Below, piece after piece: positions 58,074 to 64,000 of a DNA stretch of 64,000 nucleotides. The stretch lies in the NCBI RefSeq assembly GCF_024267655.1, contig NZ_CP100595.1, positions 372,001-436,000 on the forward strand. Direction: 5' to 3'. The translations under genes were made by a program, and so were the position numbers. The number at the start of each line of letters is the position of its first letter. Positions within the stretch are counted from its first letter, which is position 1. The notes under the pieces are model-generated. The model did no database searches, was not told where the DNA came from, and saw only the letters and a program-made list of their open reading frames with translations. Source of the stretch: Arcobacter roscoffensis (GTDB taxonomy: Bacteria > Campylobacterota > Campylobacteria > Campylobacterales > Arcobacteraceae).

Positions 58074-59099
58074 ATGTTTAACACTTTATCAAATCTTATT
58101 GCACCTAACATCGCAATTGACTTAGGAACTGCAAATATTATTGTTACTACAAAAGATAAAGGGGTTATTATAAATGAACCCTCAGTAGTTGCAATTCAAA
58201 AAAATAACAAAGGGCAGGATAAGGTAATAGCTGTTGGTCTTGAAGCAAAAAGAATGCTTGGAAAAACACCTTTAAATATACGAGCAGTAAGACCCATGAA
58301 AGATGGAGTTATTGCTGATTTTGATACAACTGAGACTATGATAAACTATTTTATTCAAAAAGCTTATAAGAAAAACTTCTTTTTTAAACCAAAGATTATT
58401 ATATGTATTCCACATGGAGTAACGCCAGTTGAGAGAAATGCTGTAAAAGAATCAGCAATAGCAGCAGGTGCTAGAAAAGTATATCTAATTGAAGAGCCAT
58501 TAGCAGCAGCAATTGGAGCTGGGATTCCTGTAAATAGTCCTAATGGGCATATGGTAGTTGATATTGGTTCAGGGACAACAGAAATTGGTCTTACTTCCTT
58601 AGGTGGACTTGTTTTATGTAAAGCTACTAGAACAGCTGGTGATAAGTTTGATGCAAAGATAGTAAAATATGTAAAACAAAAATATAGTTTAACTATCGGT
58701 AATGAAGCTGCTGAAATAGTAAAGTTTGCTATAGGAACTGCTATTAAACTTGATAAACTTTTAACAGTTGAAGTTAAAGGAAAAGATAACTTTGGTTTTT
58801 TAAAAACAATTGAGATTAACAGTGAAGAAGTTAGAGAAGCAATAGAAGAGCCTTTAAAAGAGATTTCAAACTCTGTTAGAAAACTATTAGAGCAAATGCC
58901 ACCTGATTTAGCTTCTGATGTTATTGATAATGGAGTGATTTTAACAGGTGGCGGGGCTCTTTTAAGAGGTATTGATAAGTATTTAGCCAATATTATTAAG
59001 CTGCCTGTTAATATAAGTGAAGATCCATTAATGGCTGTTTCAAATGGAACAACTGAAGTTCTTAAAAACATGGAACTTTTAAATCTCTTAGATGACTAA
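58074..59099 (+). CDS. MreB-family actin-like protein
   Basis: Bacterial actin homologue of 341 residues. It has the phosphate-1 motif IAIDLGTANIIV (14-25), CIPHGVTPVERNAVKESA, EEPLAAAIGAGI, phosphate-2 VVDIGSGTTEIG and the adenosine motif LTGGGALLRGIDKYL. The N-terminus NTLSNLIAPNIAIDLGT is like MreB. No mreC or mreD follows; instead it overlaps a DUF3095-type gene by 8 bases. It may be the main MreB of the cell or a second paralogue. Confidence 0.88.
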   Translation: MFNTLSNLIAPNIAIDLGTANIIVTTKDKGVIINEPSVVAIQKNNKGQDKVIAVGLEAKRMLGKTPLNIRAVRPMKDGVIADFDTTETMINYFIQKAYKKNFFFKPKIIICIPHGVTPVERNAVKESAIAAGARKVYLIEEPLAAAIGAGIPVNSPNGHMVVDIGSGTTEIGLTSLGGLVLCKATRTAGDKFDAKIVKYVKQKYSLTIGNEAAEIVKFAIGTAIKLDKLLTVEVKGKDNFGFLKTIEINSEEVREAIEEPLKEISNSVRKLLEQMPPDLASDVIDNGVILTGGGALLRGIDKYLANIIKLPVNISEDPLMAVSNGTTEVLKNMELLNLLDD

Positions 59100-60243
59100 A
59101 ATGAATAGTGATTTTTACAAAGAATTACAAAGTATTACTTCTATAAAAGAAATCAGTAAAAGTAGTAGTTATAAAGATATGCCTAGTGATTGGTATATTG
59201 TAGTAACTGATGTGAAAAACTCAACCATAGCTATTGAAAATGGTAAATATAAAGAAGTTAATATGGTTGGGGCTTTAAGTATTATCTCTATTTTAAATAT
59301 AGATAAAACTCTTGATTTACCTTTTGTTTTTGGTGGAGATGGAGCTTTTATATTAATTCCAAAACAAATGTTAGAGCAAACAAAGCAAATTTTATTAGCA
59401 ACTCAGAAAATCTCAAAAGAGAGTTACTCTTTGGATTTAAGAGTTGGTATTGTTCCTATTTCTAAAATCTATGAAAATAAAAAATCACTTTTAATTACTA
59501 AGCTAAAACTAAATGAAGATAGTTCTCAAGCTATTATAAAAGGTGGTGGTTTAGAGTATGCAGATGATTTACTTAAAAATAGCCAAGAGTTTCTAGTTAA
59601 AGATAAGCTGCTTGATTCAACTGTAGTTGATTTAGAAGGTTTAGAGTGTAGATGGGAAGCAATAAAATCACCCAAAGATGATACTTTAGCTGTAATGATT
59701 AAATGTAAAGATGATACTTACTATGAGAAGCTTTTATTTGATATAGAAAATCTTATTGGGGATAATAAAAAAAGATCACCATTAAGCAAGAAAAATTTAA
59801 ATCTTAGTTTTAAAAACAATGATTTAAAAGTAGAAGCTAGTATTTATGAAAAGACATTTTTTAAAAAGTATATAAAAGTTTTAGGCTTTAAACTAATAAA
59901 TCTAATAGGACTTGCACTTATGAGCTTTAAAGTTGACAAGTGGGGAGAGTATAAGGATAGGATTTTATCAACTATAGATGCTGAAAAATTTGATGACTTA
60001 TTAAGAATGGTAGTTTCAACTAGCAGTGAACAAACAAATAAATTAAAAGAGTACTTAGAAAAAGAGTATAAAAGTGGAAATATTGTTTATGGGGTACATA
60101 AATCAAACTCAGCATTAATGACATGTCTAATCTTTGAAAGACATGGAAGACATACTCACTTTGTGGACTGCTCAAATGGTGGTTATGCAATAGCTGCAAA
60201 AGCATTTAAAAAAAGAGCTTTTATAAATAAAAGTCACAATTAG
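59092..60243 (+). CDS. DUF3095-type protein, cyclase-like N-terminal half
   Basis: Resembles the DUF3095 family, whose N-terminal part looks like a class III nucleotidyl cyclase. In 383 residues: VVTDVKNSTIAIENGKYKEVN (about 33-53), where Asp and Asn could bind metal, then FVFGGDGAFILIP (about 79-91), the second metal-type hairpin. The C-terminal half ends in HGRHTHFVDCSNGGYAIAAKAFK. Whether it makes a nucleotide product is unknown. Overlap with the mreB-like gene means coupled translation; the start could also be the ATG at 59101. Confidence 0.75.
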   Translation: MTKMNSDFYKELQSITSIKEISKSSSYKDMPSDWYIVVTDVKNSTIAIENGKYKEVNMVGALSIISILNIDKTLDLPFVFGGDGAFILIPKQMLEQTKQILLATQKISKESYSLDLRVGIVPISKIYENKKSLLITKLKLNEDSSQAIIKGGGLEYADDLLKNSQEFLVKDKLLDSTVVDLEGLECRWEAIKSPKDDTLAVMIKCKDDTYYEKLLFDIENLIGDNKKRSPLSKKNLNLSFKNNDLKVEASIYEKTFFKKYIKVLGFKLINLIGLALMSFKVDKWGEYKDRILSTIDAEKFDDLLRMVVSTSSEQTNKLKEYLEKEYKSGNIVYGVHKSNSALMTCLIFERHGRHTHFVDCSNGGYAIAAKAFKKRAFINKSHN

Positions 60244-60244
60244 A

Positions 60245-60250
60245 TATAAT
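60245..60250 (+). promoter_or_regulatory. Predicted -10 box for the small gene-coaX-hisG unit
   Basis: TATAAT 26 bases upstream of the TTG at 60276, immediately after the DUF3095-type stop. Confidence 0.5.
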
Positions 60251-60275
60251 CTATTTAAATATAAGGATAGATTAC

Positions 60276-60608
60276 TTGAAAGAACTTACAAACTATTATA
60301 CAAACAAAGATATATTATTTAAAGAAATTGAAAAAGTAGAACCAAAAACTTTAGCTTCAAGAAAAAAAATAGAAATATATAGCGCAACAAGTGTTGACTC
60401 AAAATATTATGCAATTTTCAAATTTGATGCGAAAAGTAGATTTTTAAGAAAAAATGCTGATGAATTGATGGTTTTATGTGAAAAACTAGCTTCATATAAA
60501 GAACATAATTTTAAGAAAAAAGAACTAATTATCTCAAGTCCTTTATGCTCAAAAGCAAAAAAGTATTTAGAAGAAAACTCATGGAGTGTTAGAGTTGATT
60601 TTATGTGA
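60276..60608 (+). CDS. Small hypothetical protein upstream of coaX
   Basis: Not recognised. The 110 residues are lysine-rich and soluble (KEIEKVEPKTLASRKKIEIY, DSKYYAIFKFDAKSRFLRKNADELM), with SSPLCSKAKKYLEENSW near the end, and no signal peptide. It starts with TTG at 60276 after ATAAGGATAG. Its end overlaps coaX by 14 bases using the start chosen there, which implies cotranscription with coaX, hisG and the methyltransferase gene. Confidence 0.78.
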   Translation: MKELTNYYTNKDILFKEIEKVEPKTLASRKKIEIYSATSVDSKYYAIFKFDAKSRFLRKNADELMVLCEKLASYKEHNFKKKELIISSPLCSKAKKYLEENSWSVRVDFM

Positions 60609-61221
60609 TATAGGAAATACAACTTTTCATTTTTTAATTAAGGGAAAACATAAAAGAGTAAGTTTAAAAGATGAAGTTCCTAAATTTAGAGAACAAATAG
60701 TTTTTGTATCTGTTAATAAAAAAGCTACAAAGAAACTTCTAAAAGTAAATCCAAGTGCTATAAATATAAAAAAATATTTAAAATTTGAAACTGATTATAT
60801 AGGTCATGGAATAGATAGAGCCTTGGCTTGTGTATATGAAAAAGATGCAGTTATAGTTGATGCAGGAAGTGCTATTACTGTTGATATTATGTGCAAAGGA
60901 GCTCATAAAGGTGGCTTTATAATGCCTGGATTTAGAGCTTTTATGAAAACTTATCCAAAAATATCTAAAAAACTAAAGTTTGATTTTGAAAAAAATATAA
61001 ATTTAGATAAAATACCGCTTCAAACAAAAGATGCTATACAATATGCTATGTTAAAATCCATTATTTTACCTATAAAAGAGATAAGTAAAGATAAAAAAAT
61101 AATATTCACAGGTGGAGATGGAAAGCTTTTAAGCCAATATTTTAAACATAGTATTTATAAAAAAGATTTAATATTTGAGAACATGAAAAGGATTATTGAT
61201 GCTAACGATTGCATTGCCTAA
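60595..61221 (+). CDS. coaX: Type III pantothenate kinase CoaX
   Basis: First enzyme of coenzyme A synthesis, the ASKHA-fold kinase. With the TTG start at 60595 it has 208 residues beginning MILCDIGNTTFHF (phosphate-1 motif DIGNT), GHGIDRALAC, and IVDAGSAITVDIMCKGAHKGGFIMPG. A GTG at 60586 is possible but sits inside the GGAG element that is well placed for 60595. The overlap with hisG is 23 bases. Confidence 0.9.
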   Translation: MILCDIGNTTFHFLIKGKHKRVSLKDEVPKFREQIVFVSVNKKATKKLLKVNPSAINIKKYLKFETDYIGHGIDRALACVYEKDAVIVDAGSAITVDIMCKGAHKGGFIMPGFRAFMKTYPKISKKLKFDFEKNINLDKIPLQTKDAIQYAMLKSIILPIKEISKDKKIIFTGGDGKLLSQYFKHSIYKKDLIFENMKRIIDANDCIA

Positions 61222-61807
61222 GGGAAGAATTGCCAAGGAGACTTTAGCCAAGTTTGAGAAAGCTTTTGGTGAAGAGTTTGTATTTGAAGATAGAAAGTTA
61301 ATACTTGAAAAAGCTGGTTTTAGATTTTTAAATGTAAGAAATCAAGATGTACCAACTTATGTAATGCATGGGGCAGCTGACTTAGGTGTAGTAGGACTTG
61401 ATGTATTAGAAGAAAAAGAGTATGACTTAATCAAACTACTTGATTTAGAACTTGGTAAATGTAAGGTTGCCTTTGGTTTAAGAAAGGGCGAAGAGCTTGA
61501 CTTAACTAAAAGTAAAATTACAGTTGCTACAAAACATGAAAAAATTGCAAAAAAATTCTTTGAAGAAAAAGCAATGGCTGTTGAGATTATTAAACTTTAT
61601 GGTTCTATTGAACTTGCACCTTTAGTTAATCTTTCTGATTGTATTGTTGATATTGTAGAAACTGGTGAAACTATGAAACAAAATGGACTTGAAGTAGGAC
61701 CTACTATCATGGAAAGTTCAGCTCACTTAATAGCTAATAAAAATGCATTTTATGCTAAAAAAGATTTAATCTTAGATTTAAAAGAGAAGATAGAAGAAGT
61801 ACTTTAA
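61199..61807 (+). CDS. hisG: ATP phosphoribosyltransferase HisG, short form
   Basis: First step of histidine synthesis. The 202 residues start MLTIALPKGRI, with GAADLGVVGLDVL, VATKHEKIAKKFF, and IVDIVETGETMKQNGL, the PRPP/substrate motifs. The C-terminal regulatory domain of the long enzyme is absent, so activity should need a HisZ partner, not in the window. Start chosen at ATG 61199 with AAGGA upstream; a TTG lies three bases earlier. The gene overlaps coaX and abuts the methyltransferase. Confidence 0.94.
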   Translation: MLTIALPKGRIAKETLAKFEKAFGEEFVFEDRKLILEKAGFRFLNVRNQDVPTYVMHGAADLGVVGLDVLEEKEYDLIKLLDLELGKCKVAFGLRKGEELDLTKSKITVATKHEKIAKKFFEEKAMAVEIIKLYGSIELAPLVNLSDCIVDIVETGETMKQNGLEVGPTIMESSAHLIANKNAFYAKKDLILDLKEKIEEVL

Positions 61808-62502
61808 TGGGATTAGATTTATACTCAAAAATTGAGCCTTATCTAGATTTTGAAGATGAGGTTTATACTCTTCACAGACAGTTTATGGAGTTTGTGATGG
61901 TAAATGAACTTGACAATATCATAGATATAGGATGCGGTCAAGGATACTTTTTAGAAAACCTTAGAATCAATGGGAAAACTGCATTTGGTACTGATCTAAG
62001 TCTTGAGCAAATAAAAGTGTGTAAAGCAAAAGGTTTAGAAGCAAGTGCCATACCTTTGGAGAAAGTAGAAAAAAAATATGATTGTGCAACAGCTATTTTT
62101 GATGTATTAAATTATATGGATAAAGAGTACTTAGAAACTTTCATAAAAGATGTATCAAAGGTTTTAAATAAAAATGGCTACTTTATGTTTGATGTAAACT
62201 CTTATTTTGGATTTGATGAAATAGCGCAAGGGTGTATAACTATGGATTTAAAAGATAAATTCATATCAATTGATGCGATTTTTGAAGATGAAAAACTACA
62301 AACTAACCTAACACTTTTTACTAAACAAAAAAACAATCTTTTCTCAAAAGAAGCTGATTTTATAGTGCAAGAGTATCACTCAAAAGAGTTCTTAAAAAAT
62401 ATTCTTGAGTCAAATGGCTTTAATGTTCAGGAGATTAGAGAATTTAACTTACATTGTGAAGAAGAATCTGATAAACTTATTTTTATTTGTAAGAAAAATT
62501 AA
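61807..62502 (+). CDS. Class I SAM-dependent methyltransferase
   Basis: The 231 residues have the SAM motif IIDIGCGQGYFLENL (about 38-52), FGTDLSLEQIKVCKAKG (motif with the acidic SAM contact), and YDCATAIFDVLNYMD (motif IV-like), typical of a Methyltransf_11/25 fold. The substrate cannot be told. It overlaps hisG by one base (TAATG). The C-terminal part has FLKNILESNGFNVQEIREF, a usual end to these folds. Confidence 0.85.
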   Translation: MGLDLYSKIEPYLDFEDEVYTLHRQFMEFVMVNELDNIIDIGCGQGYFLENLRINGKTAFGTDLSLEQIKVCKAKGLEASAIPLEKVEKKYDCATAIFDVLNYMDKEYLETFIKDVSKVLNKNGYFMFDVNSYFGFDEIAQGCITMDLKDKFISIDAIFEDEKLQTNLTLFTKQKNNLFSKEADFIVQEYHSKEFLKNILESNGFNVQEIREFNLHCEEESDKLIFICKKN

Positions 62503-62512
62503 TAATTTTTAA

Positions 62513-62548
62513 CTAGGCAACTTCTAGGCAACTTTTTTACTTTATAAT
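62513..62548 (+). promoter_or_regulatory. Tandem 11-bp repeats next to the -10 box of the adhesin gene
   Basis: CTAGGCAACTT occurs twice back to back (62513-62523 and 62524-62534), then a TATAAT at 62543-62548. The repeats sit over the -35 region with one helical-turn spacing, the layout of a tandem regulator site. No other copy was noticed in the window. Confidence 0.6.
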
Positions 62549-62582
62549 TAAAGTATATGAATATTATCTAGAAGGAACTGCC

Positions 62583-64000
62583 ATGATCAAGTTACTAGTT
62601 AGACAAACAAATGGAGAAATCCAAGAACAAGAAGTTCAAAATAATATGAACTTTCAGCCCTTAGAAGGGGAGCAATTCTATTTTGTAGGTGCTGATAATT
62701 ATACATTTAGCCTATCATCAGATGAAAGTTCAGTAATCTTAGTATTAGATGATAAAGGTGAAAAAGTTCAAATTGTTTTAGACAATATGGCTGACTTAAT
62801 TAAATCAAATGATTCTACAAATGTTTTCTCATTAAATACTGCTTTAGGTGTTTCATCTACTACAGATGGGGATCAGGAGATTATAAAAACACTAAATAAT
62901 CCTACTCTAGAAAACAATCAAATCCTAGACCTTTTAAAAGATGATTTATCAAATAGTACTATGGCAGAAATTGATGGTGCAATAATTGATGACTTTGGCT
63001 CTTTAGTTGAAAATTTAGATGCAGCAGCAGCTGGTGGGAATCAAGGTGAAGCATATTTAAATATTGTTGAGACTAGAGGACAAGATTCAACTCCTGCTGA
63101 TACATCAAGAAGTGAAAGAATTGATGAAGATACTCCAGATGAAGATACAGAGGATACAGAGGATACAGAAGACACTGAAGATACACCACCTCCTCCAACA
63201 AATGATGATGAAGCTGAATTAACAGAAGATACTGTACCAGAAGACACAACAGATGAAAGTACAGTAGATGAAGATACAAGAGATATAATTCCAGAAGATA
63301 CAACAGATGAAAGTACTGTAGATGAAGACACTACAGATACAATTCCAGAAGATACGACTGATGAGAATACTGTTGATGAAAATACAATGGATGCAATTCC
63401 AGAAGATACAACAGATGAAAATACTACTGACGAAAACACAATAGATGAGATTCCAGAGGATACTACACCTGAAAATACAGTAGATGAAGACACTACAGAT
63501 GAAAATACTATAGATGAAAACACAACAGATGAAGTACCAGAAGACACAACAGATGAAAATACAGTAGATGAAAACACGACTGATGAGGTGCCAGAAGATA
63601 CAACAGATGAAAATACAATAGATGAAAATACTACTGATGAGATTCCAGAAGATACAATAGATGCAATACCAGAAGATACAACAGATGAGAATACAATAGA
63701 TGAAAATACTACTGATGAGGTACCAGAAGATACAACAAATGAGAATACTGTAGATGAAGATACAACAAATGAGGTACCAGAAGATACAACAGATGAGAAT
63801 ACCGTAGATGAGAATACTACAGATGAAGTACCAGAAGATACAATAGATGAGAATACAGTAGATGAAAACACTACTGATGAGGTACCAGAAGATACAACAG
63901 ATTTTGTACCAGAAGATACAACAGATGAGAGTACAGTAGATGAAGATACAACAGATGAAGTACCAGAAGACACAACAGATGAAAATACAGTAGATGAAAA
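62583..64000 (+). CDS. Retention-module repeat adhesin, N-terminal part (runs off the window)
   Basis: At least 472 residues, open to the window edge. The ATG at 62583 has AAGGA upstream. The first 150 or so residues look like the N-terminal retention module of LapA-type giant adhesins: a beta-rich start (residues 23-69), then DAAAAGG at 146-152, which matches the AAG-type site cut by LapG proteases. From about 179 the protein is almost entirely Asp, Glu, Thr, Asn, Pro, Val, arranged in repeats. Type I secretion and surface retention are inferred; the C-terminal signal is outside the window. No stop codon or frameshift is seen. Confidence 0.8.
   Translation, partial: MIKLLVRQTNGEIQEQEVQNNMNFQPLEGEQFYFVGADNYTFSLSSDESSVILVLDDKGEKVQIVLDNMADLIKSNDSTNVFSLNTALGVSSTTDGDQEIIKTLNNPTLENNQILDLLKDDLSNSTMAEIDGAIIDDFGSLVENLDAAAAGGNQGEAYLNIVETRGQDSTPADTSRSERIDEDTPDEDTEDTEDTEDTEDTPPPPTNDDEAELTEDTVPEDTTDESTVDEDTRDIIPEDTTDESTVDEDTTDTIPEDTTDENTVDENTMDAIPEDTTDENTTDENTIDEIPEDTTPENTVDEDTTDENTIDENTTDEVPEDTTDENTVDENTTDEVPEDTTDENTIDENTTDEIPEDTIDAIPEDTTDENTIDENTTDEVPEDTTNENTVDEDTTNEVPEDTTDENTVDENTTDEVPEDTIDENTVDENTTDEVPEDTTDFVPEDTTDESTVDEDTTDEVPEDTTDENTVDE
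63234..64000 (+). repeat. Acidic tandem repeats (8 + 10k residues) in the adhesin
   Basis: Fifteen units start with [VI]PEDT. Most are 18 residues (54 bases), such as VPEDTTDENTVDENTTDE. Two are 8 residues and one is 28, so unit length follows 8 plus multiples of 10, built from DENTx pentads. Third-codon positions vary between units, so the repeats are not freshly copied. The block continues past the window end. Confidence 0.9.

Noticed and set aside
58364-59071. A 235-codon open frame antisense to the mreB-like gene
   Set aside because: Its reverse strand is a clear MreB family gene, and the frame has no recognisable motif.
63041-63973. A 310-codon open frame on the minus strand, rich in Ser and Val
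   Set aside because: It is the antisense of the 54-base adhesin repeat; repeats without stops in one frame often keep another open. It has no plausible start context.

Overview
The window is a low-GC (about 30% by eye), gene-dense stretch of a bacterial chromosome. It most resembles a member of the Campylobacterota of Arcobacter type. This rests on AT-rich codon use, many TTG starts, a bc1 complex with a di-heme cytochrome c in place of cytochrome c1, short type III pantothenate kinase and short HisG genes, and gene orders that match, from memory, Campylobacter jejuni (M23 peptidase-lpxC-tsaB-like-thrB-ylxR-infB-rbfA-rimP; pheS-pheT-aroA-ispH-rpsA-serA; fabG-acpP-fabF-accA). I see no insertion sequence, prophage, CRISPR array, tRNA or rRNA.

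Layout. 1-10.3 kb, plus strand: NAD synthesis (nadA-nadC), a DHH phosphoesterase, an M23 endopeptidase, lpxC, a TsaB-like protein, thrB, then translation genes ylxR-infB-rbfA-rimP, closed by a clear terminator. 10.4-11.4 kb: ribD. 11.5-25 kb, mostly minus: efp, serA, rpsA, ispH, aroA, pheT, pheS (a HIT protein diverges), accA, fabF, acpP, fabG. 25-28.2 kb, minus: a tightly overlapping moeA-queC-queD-queE unit for molybdopterin and preQ0. 28.3-29.4 kb, plus: a membrane protein and rsmE. 29.4-32.5 kb, minus: petA-petB-petC (bc1 complex) followed by a small c'-like cytochrome. 32.7-37 kb, minus: argB-thrC and a heme-binding-motif diguanylate cyclase. 37-45 kb: an AddA-type helicase-nuclease (plus), then a ThiE/TenI-like protein, atpB, ilvA, metE and a small Cys-containing hypothetical (minus). 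45.4-48.6 kb, plus: trmD, rplS, a nucleosidase-like protein, DedA, and an EamA transporter whose best start is ATT. 48.6-57.9 kb, plus: a ribbon-helix-helix regulator with an unknown partner, a complete branched-chain amino-acid ABC transporter (livJHMGF-type), a strongly structured 83-nt intergenic element, and a large PutA. 58-62.5 kb, plus: an MreB homologue with a DUF3095-type protein, then a small gene, coaX, hisG and a methyltransferase. 62.6-64 kb: the start of a very acidic repeat protein with a LapA-like retention module, running off the window.

Most of the window is core metabolism. The parts that deserve a second look are non-coding or accessory: the three-way-junction-like element before putA, the tandem 11-bp repeats overlapping the promoter of the repeat adhesin, a structured leader before rplS, the foldable spacer between ribD and efp, a probable N-terminal frameshift in the heme-type diguanylate cyclase, and the RHH/unknown pair ahead of the liv genes. 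Several genes end inside their own terminator hairpin. All functions are read from motifs and family knowledge; no database search was possible.
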